NCBI GenBank assembly: GCA_007570785.1
Contig: ML660777.1
Location: forward strand, 7,185,941-7,249,940
Direction of reading: 5' to 3'
Source of the DNA: Antilocapra americana
Lineage: Eukaryota > Chordata > Mammalia > Artiodactyla > Antilocapridae
DNA length: 64,000 nucleotides
In this document: positions 37,220-49,150 of the stretch, piece after piece
Numbering within the stretch: position 1 is the first letter of the stretch
Layout: the number at the start of each line of letters is the position of its first letter
Position numbers and translations under genes: made by a program
Notes under the pieces: model-generated
The model's input: only the letters and a program-made list of their open reading frames with translations
Told to the model about the DNA's origin: nothing
Databases searched by the model: none

Positions 37220-37433
37220 GGTTTCCCTGGTGACTCAGATGGTAAAGCATCTGCCTGCAAATGTGGGAGACCCAGGTTCAATCCCTGGGTCAGGAAGATA
37301 CCCTGGAGAAGAAAATGGCAACCCGCTCCAGTACTCTTGCCCAGAAAATTCAATGGACAGAGGAGCCTGGTGGGCTACAGTCCATGGGGTCAAAAAGAGT
37401 CAGACACAACTAAGCGACTTCACTTTCACTTTC
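37220..37433 (+). mobile_element. Bov-tA SINE with 8-base target-site duplication
   Basis: Sense SINE from gtttccctggtgactcagat to acaactaagcgacttcactt. The flanks are identical: aggaagag at 37212-37219 and 37434-37441. It inserted into the older MLT1 LTR. Confidence 0.96.
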
Positions 37434-37597
37434 AGGAAGAGTCAAGGATGATTCTTCCCTAGAACCATTGGAGGTTACAAAGGCTTCCTAACTCCTTGAT
37501 TTTGGACTTGTTTCCAGAGCTGCAAAAGAATAAGTTTCTCTTGCTTTGCAACCTAGTTTGTATAACTTTTTTATGGCAGCACTAGGAGACAAATATA

Positions 37598-37989
37598 GGT
37601 AGGCCCAGTCAAACCTGAAAACCTCTAGTCTGTGCAAAGAGATTACTAGCACCACAGACAAGAGTCCTGAAAAGATTCCCTGGAGACAGTGGTCAGAGAT
37701 TGGTTTGTGAGTAATGAGGGGAAATAGTGAAGGCAAATAAGGAGAGGGAAACTGTGTGAGCCCACACTCAGAGGCTAAATTAGGATGTAGTTTGTATCTA
37801 CATACAGGAATTAAGAATTAGCTGATCAGACTAAGAACTGAGCTAACAAGTTTAGGATCATGTGAAATAATTCTGGGATGATAAAGTGTGGAAGACCATA
37901 GATGGTATTCAGTACACTACATGGGACTCAATCTTTGATGAGATAATGAGACAGAATGAGGGATTAAAGTCAAGAGTATGTACAGAGAG
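37598..37989. other. Unassigned sequence
   Basis: No feature recognised. Confidence 0.35.
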
Positions 37990-38107
37990 AGGAACTTTGC
38001 AGGTTGCTCAGAGGTAAAGAATCCTCCTCCCAATGGAGGAGATAAGGGTTTGATCCCTAGATGGAAAGATCTGCTGGAGAAGGAACTGACAACTCACTCC
38101 AGTGCTC
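37990..38107 (+). mobile_element. Partial Bov-tA SINE, head half
   Basis: Sense head half: gcaggttgctcagaggtaaa, gggtttgatccctagatgg and gacaactcactccagtgctc. It ends in a T-rich stretch. Confidence 0.8.
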
Positions 38108-38155
38108 TTTTTTTTTCTTTTTACATTTATATAAATGCCCACGTGTGCGCATGGG

Positions 38156-38156
<1 letters not shown>

Positions 38157-38192
<36 letters not shown>
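38157..38192. repeat. (AC)18 microsatellite
   Basis: Pure AC tract of 36 bases. Confidence 0.97.
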
Positions 38193-38194
<2 letters not shown>

Positions 38195-39965
38195 GATATA
38201 TAGGTACCTTGAAGTAGACAGTATTGATTGTTAGAAGCTAAAATGTTTGTTTGTCATGATTTCATTTTTTTCCAATATTCTTTATCCTGAAATGAAACTT
38301 AATTTCATTTCACTGTGTTTTATATTCTTTAGGCAGGTGATATAATAATATCTTGAGGAATATCTAGGTATTAATGCATTTAGAGAAAGAGTGTTTCTTC
38401 AGATGGAAACTTAATAGTTTTCATGATAGAAAATATAAATCTGTACATGTCAGAGAGACACATCTATCTTCTTCTTTCAGTAACAGGTTTACATTTTTAA
38501 CATGCATTTCATGAACCAATGTCATCTTGTTGCAGATGATTGCTTATAAGCAAGTACTTTTGATTTTATCTCGATCATTTTTGATGCAGGGCATTGTGAA
38601 GACCTCAATTAGGACTGGAAATGCGCTGTTCTATTTTCTCATTTCCTACAAAGATTTAAACCTAAATTCATAACTGCCTACTAGGTCCTTAATGTAAGAG
38701 CATCTTTGTTCATGTAATGTTTTTGTCAAGAATAAGGTGTCACACCTATCATGGCATGTAATTGCTGTAATATATGTATAGCATTCAGTTCTTCATACTC
38801 CTTTTATTTATATAGGGCTGTTAAAAAATCAGTTCCCCTTTTTAATAAATGCCTTTATTCCTCAATACAATTTAAACAAATAAATATTTCATTGACCTTT
38901 TGCATTTCTTTTTGTAGAACTACAAAAAGGGTCATATTCCTTGATATGATAATTGAAAATCAAGTGAATATTAACAATCTAGTAATTGGAAAGTAATTTT
39001 ATAGAACACAGGCCATAAATTATTCTCCATTTGAAGTGCAGTGTGTTTATATTTAATTTTATAAAACATTCTTCCATGTTAGTGACAAGGCATTCAGTGG
39101 TGCTTGAGAAAAGGGACCATCTAGATCTCTTATATCATTTGATATATGCTTGACAAAACATTTGGAAACTTCATTAATTTATGTCAGATTTATCGAGAGG
39201 CTTTAACTGGATTATTGTACACTTTAACTTGAACTTAAATTCAAGTGCATCAGGTTGAGTCTTTCTCTTGGCAAGAAATTGCAATGCTAATAAATCTGGG
39301 AGGGGAGTGATCCCTCTTCATTCTCTGCTGTGCGATGTGAGCATTAAAAACACAAAAAAGGCTTTTGAGAATTGAATGATGAATATTAATTATTTGGGAT
39401 ACAGTAGCATTAGGTAAAACCATCATTATAGGGTTAAAAATTATTTTCCTCACGTTGAAAAATGATGTATTTCAAATACTGTGCACATTTAATTGAGAAT
39501 AGTAGAAATTTTGACTTAGTATCCTTCTCTGAGGACCTCACAGTTCTTTATAAGTACTATCATTTTCATACTCATTTTACTTCTATGAAGAGGAAGTTTC
39601 TGGGTTGAAGTTGGATTGAAGTTTTTTCAATTATAAGACAAACTTAAACAGTAGATTGTTGTATAAAATCTGATACAGTGATTGACATACATTATTTCTC
39701 TGACTTATGTAATTTCCTTGTAAATTCCATGTGTCATGTATGCAAATAAAGGTATGATGAATTCTATTGAAATAGAAAGAAAACCTGGATTTTCTAGATA
39801 GTTTTTTCTGTGGTCAGTCTGAAATATAGAACTTTAATTTCCAAAATCAGTAATTACTCCAAAATGTATGATTATTTATAGAAAGTGAAGAAATCAAAAT
39901 TATATTTTAACCTGTGGATTCCCATGAGAGATATAGGCCAGTGATCCAGGGCCTTTATGTTTCCT
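38193..39965. other. Unassigned AT-rich sequence
   Basis: No gene or element recognised. Open frames at 38751-38996 and 39250-39453 have no recognisable motif. Confidence 0.4.
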
Positions 39966-40120
39966 TAATTCAACTATGCATTAATCAAATATGTATGGAG
40001 TATTTTTTGTGTGCTGTAAAGTGTCCTGTAGATAAAAAAATAATGAATAAAAACATACCCATGATTCCAAGGAGTATGTGGTCTAGTTGGGATGATATAT
40101 GCAGAATTGGCTAAGTACAA
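39966..40120 (-). mobile_element. Probable L2 3' end, antisense
   Basis: Weak match to the antisense L2 end: atgcattaatcaaatatgta, tggagtattttttgtgtgct, aatgaataaaaacatacc and ccaaggagtatgtggtctag. Call made by eye. Confidence 0.5.
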
Positions 40121-40372
40121 AATAATGTAGAACATGCAGTAAGAGAAAGGTGAAGGGGACATCAGCTCTTGGAAAAATGGTTCAGAAGACAGAACTCATC
40201 CTAGGAATATTTCCATGTCACCATTTTATTCATTACTTTTTTATGAGACAAACAGGCTACCCTATGTCCTGTAGTACAATGCTCCAAATGCCATATTTCC
40301 CACCATTGCTTCCAAGTTTTGCTCTCAGCTCTGAGGCGCTGGCCATCTGACATTTACTAGTAGAGATTAAAA

Positions 40373-40393
40373 AACAACAACAACAACAACAAA
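40373..40393. repeat. (CAA)n short tract
   Basis: About six CAA units followed by an A run. Confidence 0.9.
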
Positions 40394-40427
40394 ACGTGAA
40401 CATAAGGAATCTTTATCTGGAGGGCTG

Positions 40428-40700
40428 CTGTCTTAGCCTGGGCAGCTATAACAAAATGCTATACACTTGGCAGCTTAAAAAGAGACTTTTATTTCTCACA
40501 GTTATGGAGCCTAGGAAGTCCATGATCAGTGTGATGATGGCTTCAGTGTTGGTAAGCACCCTCTTCCTGTTTTCTCCTTAAGTCCTCATATGGCCTTTCC
40601 TTGGTGCTTGTATATATATATGTGTGTGCAAACACACACATATGTGTACACAGTTCATAACTTTAAAATCCCTCCTATTAATATGTTTCCTCACAGGCAC
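40428..40700 (-). mobile_element. MLT1-type LTR (MaLR), antisense
   Basis: Antisense MLT1 landmarks: gtcttagcctgggcagctat, aacaaaatgctatacacttg, tttatttctcacagttatgg, gcctaggaagtccatgatca, then tcctcatatggcctttcc. A TATG/CACA tract near 40611-40650 interrupts it. The right part, after 40660, is poorly conserved. Confidence 0.7.
40618..40643. repeat. Short perfect hairpin in a TG/CA tract
   Basis: An 11-base stem (atatgtgtgtg at 40618-40628, cacacacatat at 40633-40643) closes a 4-base loop. It most likely reflects microsatellite sequence and not a functional site. Confidence 0.8.
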
Positions 40701-41529
40701 TCCTATGGTTCCTCTCTGGTAAGCACATCATTAAAACACCAGTGTTTAAGGAAGTAAGTGATAAGCAATAAAAACACATTCGTAATTTTAAACACCTTGG
40801 AAAGCCACCCATAATCAATTATATTTTAGTAGAAAAAGAATGAGCAATCATCTCTAAATAATGTTGTTGTATTAAATTTATATAATAGTGGCACTCTACC
40901 TTAATCAGTTCTAAATTGGATCATTAGTTAATGAAAATAGGCAGTAATTAAATACTCCTGCTTTTCACTTGTATCATGAGATAAAATTTCCTGATGAAAT
41001 TCAGTATGAGCACTGGACATAGTTAAATTCCTGTTTTCAAATCTCACTGCAGTAGAAAGAGCTCATTGTAAAAGGAAAGGTTTTACAAGCTGTTGCTACT
41101 ATAGTTCAGTAGCTGCAATGCTGTTTTATGATTACAGATCAGACAACCAGGAAAATCAGGATAAATCTAAGTGGTACCACTTCATTTTATGATCTGTGAT
41201 GGATGTAAATTGAGACTTGTATTACTTATTCAGGAAACACATAATTCTAGAACATTAGATCTTCAGATATCTTTAGAATCTCTAAATGGAATACCCACAT
41301 TTAGCAAGTGAGTATTAGGACCCTAAATACTGTAGCTAAAAGACTTAGCTGTTGAACTGAGGCAAACATCATATTTCCTGACTCCCAACATGTGCTCTTA
41401 GCAGTGCATCACGTTCATCATCTTTTTACATTAATGCATTTATCTGGCTTAGAAGTTACCCATTCTGTTTTCAATATACCAAGCATGCTCCTCCTTTGAT
41501 GTTGGGCCCTAACACTGGCTGATATAGGG
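40701..41529. other. Unassigned sequence
   Basis: No feature recognised. This is the left flank of the BovB insertion. Confidence 0.35.
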
Positions 41530-41777
41530 CCTTGGATATGAGGTATCTCTTCCCGGCTGCTCCAGCAAAGCGCAGCCGCTGCTCCTTACCTTGGATGAGG
41601 GGTATCTCCTCACCGCTGCCCCTACTGACCTTGAACATGGAGTAGCTCCTCTCGGCCCTCTTCCCCACCCAGCTGCCGCTCCTTGGACAAGGGGTAGCTC
41701 CTCTCGGCCACTGCCCCTGACCTCTGGTGTGGGGTAGCTGCTCTCGGCTGTACTTCTGCACTGCCCATTGCAGCCAG
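41530..41777 (-). mobile_element. Inverted 5' region of a BovB LINE
   Basis: GC-rich stretch that reads, on the minus strand, as the repeated 5' leader of BovB, with recurring ccgagaggagctac and caaggtaaggagcagc-type units. The antisense forms tagctcctctcggcc and ggggtagctcctctcggcc are visible. It abuts, in opposite orientation, sense BovB coding sequence that starts at about 41778. The simplest reading is one insertion event with a 5' inversion and an internal deletion. Confidence 0.7.
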
Positions 41778-42885
41778 AGAGTTCCAGAAAAACATATATT
41801 TCTGCTTTATTGACTATGCCAAAGCCTTTGACTGTGTGAATAACAGTGAACTGTGGAAAATTCTTAAAAGAGATGGGAATACCAGACCACCTGACCTGTC
41901 TCTTGAGAAACCTATATGCAGGTCAGGAAGCAACAGTTAGAACTGGACATGGAACAACAGACTGGTTCCAAATTGGAAAAGGAGTATGTCAAGGCTGTAT
42001 ATTGTCACCCTGCTTATTTAATTTATATGCAGAGTACATCATGAGAAATGCTGGGTTGGAGGAAGCACAAGCTGGAATCAGGATTGCCGGGAGAAATATC
42101 AGTAACCTCAGATATGCAGATGACACCACCCTTATGGCAGAAAGTGAAGAGGAACTAAAAAGCCTCTTGATGAAAGTGAAAGAGGAGTGAAAAAGTTGGC
42201 TTAAAGCTCAACATTCAGAAAACTAAGATCATGGCATCTGGTTCCATCACTTCATGGGAAATAGATGGGGAAACAGTGGAAACATTGTCAGACTTTATTT
42301 TTGTGGGCTTCAAAATCACTGCAGATGGTGATTGCAGCCATGAAATTAAAAGATGCTTACTCCTTGGAAGGAAAGTTACGATCAAGCTAGAGAGCATATT
42401 GTAAAGCAGAGACATTACTTTGCCAAGCAAGGTCCATCTAGTCAAGGCTATGGTTTTCCCAGTAGTCATGTATGGATGTGAGAGTTGGACGGTGAATAAA
42501 GCTGAGCACCAAAGAATTGATGCTTTTGAACTGAGGTGTTGGAGAAGACTCTTGAGAGTCCCTTGGACTGCAAGGAGGTCCAACCAGTCCATCCTAAAGG
42601 AGATCAGTCCTGGGTGATCATTGGAAGGAATGATGTTGAAGCTGAAACTCCAATACTTTGGCCACCTCATGCTAATAGTTGACTCATTGGAAAAGATCCT
42701 AATGCTGGGAAGGATTGGGGGCAGGAGGAGAAGGGGACAACAGAGAATGAGATGGCTAGATGGCATCACTGACTCGATGGACATGAGTTTGGGTAGAATC
42801 TAGGAGTTGGTGATGGACAGGGAGGCTTGGCGTGCTGCAATTCATGGGGTTGCAAAGAGTCGGACATGACTGAGCGACTGAACTG
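41778..42885 (+). mobile_element. BovB LINE, reverse-transcriptase region to 3' end
   Basis: Sense BovB. It starts inside the reverse-transcriptase domain (YFCFIDYAK motif, about 41800) and has the catalytic YADD codons at 42113-42124. It continues through the C-terminal region (GCESWTV, about 42475) to the tail (gcgactgaactgaacc). The frame is intact from 41846 to 42190, then broken, so the protein is inactive. The high match to expected BovB wording suggests a fairly young copy. A SINE follows at once. Confidence 0.95.
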
Positions 42886-42892
42886 AACCAAA

Positions 42893-43095
42893 TGTTTGTC
42901 ACTCCATTGTGTCTGACTCTTTGTGACCCCCATGGACTATAGCCCACTGGGCTCCTCTGTCTATGAGATTCTGCAGGTGAGAATACTGGAGTGGGTTGCC
43001 ATGCCTTCCTCCAGGGGATCTTCCCAACCCATGGATTGGACCTGGGTCTCCTGCTCTGCAGACAGATTCTTTACTAAGTGAGCTACAGGGAATAG
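42893..43095 (-). mobile_element. Bov-tA SINE
   Basis: Antisense SINE (gtttgtcactccattgtgtc to actaagtgagctacagggaa) seven bases past the BovB tail. This close placement suggests insertion into the BovB tail. Confidence 0.92.
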
Positions 43096-46000
43096 ACTTT
43101 CTAATATTTAAAAAAATCATTATGATTGCATGCTAAATATCACCTGGTCTTGCATGTTTTCAATTGTATAGTTTTTATAATTTCTTTACAGTTTTCCTTA
43201 ATATGAAATATATGAATCTTTGAATATGACAGGAAATACACTTAATTTATATTCTCAGCATTGTAAAACATATGAGTTTTAGACAGATCTGATTAATTTC
43301 AATGGAATTATAAAGAAGACATAAGTGAGGGACTGTCATTCTGACAAAGAGTGAAAGGGTTAAATTTCTCTATTTCTCTATTTTGGCAAACTCCCAACGT
43401 TTTCACTAAGAGACTATTTATGTTTTCTGCCAGGTGGATGCAAATTCACTCTACTAAAAGGAATTAATTTACTAAGGTATGATGCATCTTTTCTCTTTTA
43501 TATTCTGGTAATTGAATATTCATCACAAAACAAGTGCTGCTAATTAGCAGATTATTCCATTTACTGGCAAATAATGAACTTGTTATTTATATAAAAAAAG
43601 CAACAGTTGAAAAAAATTCAAAGTTTTATTTAGTTACAACTGTTCAAATAACTAAAAATTTTCCAAACATACAATGCATTTCACTGAAATGAATCATTAT
43701 TTCTTAACTACACATAGAATTTAAGTTTTAATCACTTCAAGAAATGAAGGTTTTAGGTTAACATTTAGTTGTTGTAACAAAATTTCTAATCTTAGCAAGG
43801 CTGTGTTTTTGCCTAAATTTAGTAGTTTGGTGAAATTAATGATAATTGTGGGCACTTCCTCAGTTTTTAAACTTATTTAAGGTGGATGACTCATTCGGGG
43901 AGCTGCTTTAACAGAACTTTGTTCTAGGAATTTTAATTATGTACTTTGGTAGTTAACAAGGAGGCTCCTTAACTATTCTTCCTAAAGAATAATTGGTAAG
44001 GTAACTTAATCATTAACTATATTTCTTATTTGCTGTAATTCTTTTATTGCAATAAGTCCTTTTATCACTTTTGTATCCTATGTTAGGTATTATTTCTGTT
44101 AAAAATAGTGAAATGATTGACATTAGAGAGGCCATGTCTGATTATCTTTTGTATAGAGGCAAACTTTCACCATACACTCCATCACTTTCATCCCATTCCC
44201 ATCATATTGTAGTATTATTTTTTGAAAATCTGGATACTGAATGGTGAATGCATCAGCTTCGTTACTCAATCAGGTCCAGGCTCTGCCTCTCAGGCAAAAA
44301 TTTAGAGAGTATGAAGGATTCTGTGGGGAAACTGGCTAAACAGAAATAATCTAAAATGAGATATTAAGACTAAATTAAAACAACAGAGAACAGCAGGGCA
44401 CAGAGGAAACAGAAACAATGCCAAAATAGGGAGATAATGGATCATAGTAATACAAGTGGAACAAGCACATGCTTTGGGTTGTAGGTGAGGAACGTGTAGG
44501 AGAGAATCTGGTTCTGAGAATGTTAAAATGTAATTTTCTACTATTGGATATAAAATATAAAATGTTTAAAGTTTAAAAATAAAGATGAAACTTTTTAAGT
44601 ATATTCTTCAGAAATATGGATACAAATATAAGATTCCCCCCTTCTCCATACAAAACCATCAATTAGAATAACTGAGAGTAGTTGCCTCCAGAGGATGAGC
44701 CAGGAACTATAGTTTTTCTGCAGTATCTATTTTATGCAGGTAATAGTGATGGTAGAAAGAAGTGTTTATGATGTAATTAAATTGTTTATAAAATATGTAA
44801 TGGAGAAGGATAAGAATTAGTCAATCAGTTTTAGAAATAAACATTAATTAATATAGATATTTTCTGATGGCTTCAAGGTTGTACGTGGGGAAGTGAGTGT
44901 GTAGGAAATTATATCAATTCCTTTCCCCTCTAAGGAAGGCAGGAAAGGAGTGAGAAAGACATTCCAACTAACTTGCCGTATTCCCAGGAGATTACCGAGT
45001 AGCACTGAGAACAGTAACTCTTGGGATTGGAGAGATAAAATAAAGAGAATCAAATGTTAGGGAGGATAATCATTTTATGTAGAAGAAGACATGTGTCCTT
45101 CAAGATTTGCTTTTTGAGATATTTATAAAGGTGATTCAGTGAGAATCCTATGACTGCTAACATTCAGTTCAAAACAAGTCAAGGATTCTGGTCCCATGAA
45201 TCTACCAAGGAAAGTTGAAGTAGTCTGCATCTAAGCTAAAATAAACTGCTCATCTGTGAAATCCAGAGACTAGTAGCACTCACAAGTTTAAATACATCAC
45301 CAGCAAGGGAAATGGCATCACTGGCACAGGCTTATGGGAATCAAAATCCATTTCTTAAGTCGAGGAAAACTGGCTCTGCAAAGGACATTGCTATCTTGTG
45401 CAAAGAAGGGATGGGTGGCCCCTTAGTAGGAGCCGTTATCTTATCTGTAAGAAACTGAAAGTTTGCTTCTTTATTACAAGTACTTATAGTTCTCACTTTT
45501 TTTTTTTTTGTAATCACAGGAAACTGGTCTAAAAAGTTTAGAACAGAGATAGAAAATAGTAGAGATACCATGACATTTCTGCTTTTTACTTCAAAGCGTG
45601 AAATGTTTGTTTGAGTAGATATAGTCTTTCCATTTAAAACAATTTTTTTCCCTGTGTTTTTCTTAATAAAAGGTCTTATTTTTAAAAATCAGGTATGAAT
45701 TTTGAATTTGATGACTTGTTATGCCTATCATATAATTTTGCATGTTTTCTACTTGGTGTGTTATTTGTTTTTGTCCTGTCTGTTTGAAAAGACTATTAAT
45801 AGATTTATTTCAATGAGCCTAATATTTTTGGAGTAATTATGTACTAATCACAGTGTATTATTCTATAAATGCACATTAATATTAATTTTGCTATTTTATG
45901 TTTAGGATCTATAGTTTATATTAATATGAAAAATGTATTTTCAGTTGTTTTCTCTTAGTATACACTAGTTTGTGGGGTTTTTAATCAAGGCTATCTTATT

Positions 46001-47159
46001 ATCCTGGTTTTATGAAAAGAAAATTGTTCTCTATGCTCTGTATAAGTTTAGTTCACAAATGCCTTCAAAGTTGAAACAGGCTGTGACAGTGTGATCCTGA
46101 GACCTTTTGGACATATTTTCTTTGAAAGTGTCAGCAGTTTCTTCCACAGTGTTGTTCAGTTTATAATAACTAAATTTTATGTAAATATGCAGATCTATAC
46201 ACTCTTAAAAATCAGCTATTTCATCTAGATTTTGATGTATTGGTATAAGATTAATGTATTCAAAAGTTTATTCTGTACTTTGTGTTCTCATTTATAAGTT
46301 TATTTATTTGTACTCTAATTTAGTTGATTAGAATAGCTAGAAAATGTAGTTTTATTGATTGCTATTCTTCAGCTGGCATATTTGGATTTTGGGGCCTTAT
46401 TTATTCTAGAAAAAAAAAAGATGTTTATAACAATATGGAGGAAGTGTGACAGATTGTCTTTCTTTCTTTCTTTTTTTTTTTTTTACTGTACACATTGCGG
46501 GAATGATAAAGGAACAGTGAATAAACTTGTGCTACATCATATTTTAAAATGTGGCTTCTGGCTTCAAAACCAGCCAGTTAAAACTCTGGAACTTTGTAGA
46601 AATTACTTCATCTCCTTCTGCCTTCCCTTTCTCAACTTGAAAATGAATTTTATCATAGCATTTAACTTTTAGGGTTAGCTTGGAAGTAAATTAATAAATA
46701 CATAGGAAGAGCTTAAAATGCTATTGTAACAATGTGCAAGTTCAAAGAATATTAAGAGAAAAAATCAAGACAGTTTTAGCTTTAATACAGATTGTAGGCT
46801 TTCTCAATAACAGTGATTATCTTTGCCCTATTTACTGATATTTTTTTTAACCTTAGGTTGCATTTTCCAATATATGTCTTTTTATTTCTGTGTTTTGCTG
46901 ACACTTTGTATTAATTCCTTACTCCACTTTCAGGGTTGGCCCAAGGCAGCAAGCACCTGGGCCCAGGCCAAGTCCCTGAGGGCTGCTGTTAGAATTCCAG
47001 CAGGATCTCATTAAGAGTAGAACTAAAGAAATTAGGTTGTATGATTATGTAAGTTATTGTTTACACTTAATTTGAATGGAATAAGTGAGTGTAGCCACAG
47101 GGCAGCAGGAGCTAGATGGTCCCTGGAGAGCATAGGTTCACACTACTCCGTAAGAGATA
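43096..47159. other. Long unassigned AT-rich stretch
   Basis: About 4 kb in which I recognise no gene and no interspersed repeat. It contains a T-rich TTTC run at 46458-46485 and an AC-poor, GC-richer patch at 46930-47000. Open frames here are under 110 codons and have no family resemblance. Confidence 0.4.
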
Positions 47160-47168
47160 TGTTCTCTT

Positions 47169-47605
47169 TTTTTTTTCCTTCAGAATTTAATTAATTTATT
47201 TATTTTAGTTGGAGGCTAATTACTTTACAATATTGTAATAGTATTTACCATACATTGACATGAATCAGCCATGGGTGTACATGTGTCCCCCATCCTGATC
47301 CCCCCTCCCACCTCCCTCCCCATCCCATCCCTCTGGGTCGTCCCAGTGCACCAGCCCTGGGCACTTCTCTCATGCATCAAACCTGGACTGGCAATCTGTT
47401 TCACACATGATAATATACATGTTTCAGTACTATTCTCTCAGATCATCCCACCCTCGCTTTCTCCCACAGAGTCCAAAAGGCTCTTCTATACATCTGTGTC
47501 TCTTTTTCTGTCTTGCATATAGGGTTATCGCTATCAGCCTTCTCAATTCCATATATATGTGTTAGTATACTGTATTGGTGATTTTCTTTCTGGCTTGCTT
47601 CACTC
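47169..47605 (-). mobile_element. L1 LINE 3' end, antisense, with target-site duplication
   Basis: Antisense young-type L1: a run of T (the poly-A tail) at the left, then 3' UTR (ttggaggctaattactttac, catgaatcagccatgggtgt) and the last part before it. It is 5'-truncated at about 47605. Flanks match: tgttctctt at 47160-47168 and 47606-47614. It is nearly identical in wording to the copy that starts at 61872. Confidence 0.95.
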
Positions 47606-47751
47606 TGTTCTCTTCAGAACTTTTCTTCTCTATCTTGACCCAACTCCTCCTCATTCACCATTCCCATTGGTAGACCCACAACTAATTCATTAGATAGTGT
47701 ATCATTAAGGATTCTTCAGAGAACAAAAACAATCTGAGATTTTTTTATATA

Positions 47752-47966
47752 CAGCTGACCTTTAAATAATGTGGGGGTTAGAGGCCCTGACCTTACATGC
47801 AGTCAAAAATTTGTATGTACTTTATAGTTGGTCCTCCATATCCATATTTTCTGCATATCTGCAGATTCAAATAACTAGGGGTTATGTAGTACTGTAGTAT
47901 TTATGATTGAAAACTAGCCACCTATAACTGGATCTGTGCAGTTCAAACCAGTGTTGTTCAAGGGAC
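47752..47966. mobile_element. Short DNA transposon with terminal inverted repeats
   Basis: The left end (gctgacctttaaataatgtg, gggggttag) and the reverse complement of the right end (cccttgaacaacactggttt) are similar, about 60 percent by eye over 25 bases. The inside carries ggtcctccatatcc and gtagtactgtagtattt. This is the layout of a non-autonomous element of about 215 bases. It is probably of the Tc1/mariner-Tigger group; the name is uncertain. Confidence 0.6.
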
Positions 47967-47976
47967 ATATATATGT

Positions 47977-47978
<2 letters not shown>

Positions 47979-48022
<44 letters not shown>
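47979..48022. repeat. (AC)22 microsatellite
   Basis: Pure AC tract of 44 bases, followed by a GA-rich stretch to about 48075. It is the longest pure AC tract in the window. Confidence 0.98.
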
Positions 48023-48027
<5 letters not shown>

Positions 48028-48175
48028 GAGAAAGAGAGAGGGAGAGAGAACACATGAGAGAGAGAGACAAGAGAGATTTATTTTAAGGAATTGGCCTACA
48101 TGACTGTGGGACCTTGCAAATCCAAAATTTTCAGGGCAGGTCAGCTGGTTGAGAATTCCAGCAAGAGTTGGTGCT

Positions 48176-48309
48176 TGGGACTGGTGCAACGAAATTTCCT
48201 GGGGGGAGGGAGGAGGGAGGGGGGTTCTGGAGGGGGAGCATATGTAAACCCATGGTGATATCATGTCATTGTTTGGCAAAACTAATAAAAAAAAATTAAA
48301 AAAAAAAAA
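48176..48309 (+). mobile_element. Very short L1 3' end with exact 13-base target-site duplication
   Basis: Only the last 130 or so bases of L1 are present: gggactggtgcaacgaaatt, G-rich tract, ggagggggagcatatgtaaa, then a poly-A tail. The flanks are identical: aagagttggtgct at 48163-48175 and 48310-48322. The body closely matches the 3' end of the L1 at 49151-50054. Confidence 0.96.
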
Positions 48310-48540
48310 AAGAGTTGGTGCTGCAGTTTTGAGTCTGAAGACTGTCTTAGAAGCAGAATTTTTTTCTCTGTGGACGCCACTGTTTGTTCATATGGCCTTC
48401 AACTGACTGGATTAGTCTCACCCACTGCTTCTAAATGTTACTCACATCTTAAAAAATACCTTCACAGCAACATGTAGACTAGTGTTTGACCAAAGAACTG
48501 GGCATCATAGCCTAGCCAACTAAACACATAACTATCACAG

Positions 48541-48872
48541 ATGAGATATTTGTTATTAAAATGCCATTTATCTCAAGCATGGAGTTTATTGCTGGACTGT
48601 TAAGACTGGACCTTGTCCATTGGGACAGCAATAGGACCTTTAACCCCAACCTAATCAGATTCCTTTGGAGCTTAATTTTCTTTACTCTTGTGATTATATG
48701 AATGTAGCACCTTCCACCATTTTTCCTGTTTTCTCCATGATGACTGCCACCTCTTTTTGAGCTGTAGTTTTCACCCCCAAGATACTTATGAAATAATATA
48801 TAAAAATGAAAATAATGCATTAAAGAAATTCAGGTATGTTTGGAGCTTATAAATACAGATATGAGCTTATCT
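48541..48872. other. Unassigned sequence
   Basis: Left flank of the next L1; no feature recognised. Confidence 0.35.
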
Positions 48873-48885
48873 AAAGAAGAGAGCA

Positions 48886-49150
48886 TTTTTATGTCTTCCT
48901 TGGAGAAATTTCTGTTAAGTTCTTTGGCCCACTTTTTGATTGGGTCATTTATTTTTCTAGAATGGAGCTGCAGGAGTTGCTTGTATATTTTTGAGATTAA
49001 TTGTTTGTCCGTTGCTTCATTGGCTATTATTTTCTCCCATTCTGAAGGCTGTCTTTTCACCTTGCTTATAGTTTCCTTTGTTGTGCAGAAGCTTTTAATT
49101 TTAATTAGGTCCCATTTGTTTATTCGAGCTTTTATTTACCATATTCTGGG
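48886..49150 (-). mobile_element. Inverted 5' part of a twin-primed L1
   Basis: Antisense L1 ORF2 text (ccttggagaaatttctgtta, gttctttggcccactttttg, tctcccattctgaaggctgt), which on the minus strand reads KKWAKELN and FSKEDIK. It joins the sense half at about 49150. In an intact L1 the end of this piece (FSKEDI) directly precedes the start of the next (MANKHMKR), so little or nothing was lost at the inversion joint. It shares target-site duplications with the sense half. Confidence 0.95.

Larger units (their letters stand above)
36896..37597 (+). mobile_element. MLT1-type LTR (MaLR), split by a SINE
   Basis: Sense MLT1: the 5' part reads attgtgggttgatttgtgtt, cccccaaaagacacatg, taatccatgaatgtgacctt. 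The 3' part, after the SINE, reads gattttggacttgtttccag, cagagctgcaaaagaataag and tatggcagcactaggagaca. An internal 29-base-period duplication is at 37049-37096. The interruption at 37220-37433 is a Bov-tA. Confidence 0.85.
47690..48540. mobile_element. Old interspersed repeat, interrupted by younger insertions
   Basis: Outer parts of one old repeat: aaggattcttcagagaacaa on the left, then gagatttattttaaggaatt, ggcctacatgactgtggga, ttcaactgactggattagtc, agtgtttgaccaaagaactg and catcatagcctagccaacta on the right. This is a common mammalian repeat, possibly an L1M 3' region; I do not name it firmly. It hosts a DNA transposon (47752-47966), an AC run and a short L1 (48176-48309). Confidence 0.55.

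Noticed and set aside
40618..40643. Perfect hairpin as a regulatory site or terminator
   Set aside because: It consists of TG/CA microsatellite units with no flanking gene, so chance pairing explains it.
42215..42784. A 189-codon minus-strand open frame
   Set aside because: It is the antisense shadow of the sense BovB coding region at 41778-42885.
47979..48075. Open frames encoding repeated Cys-Val or Leu-Ser runs
   Set aside because: They come from AC and GA microsatellites and not from genes. The same holds for 639-998, 34674-34949 and 38008-38190.
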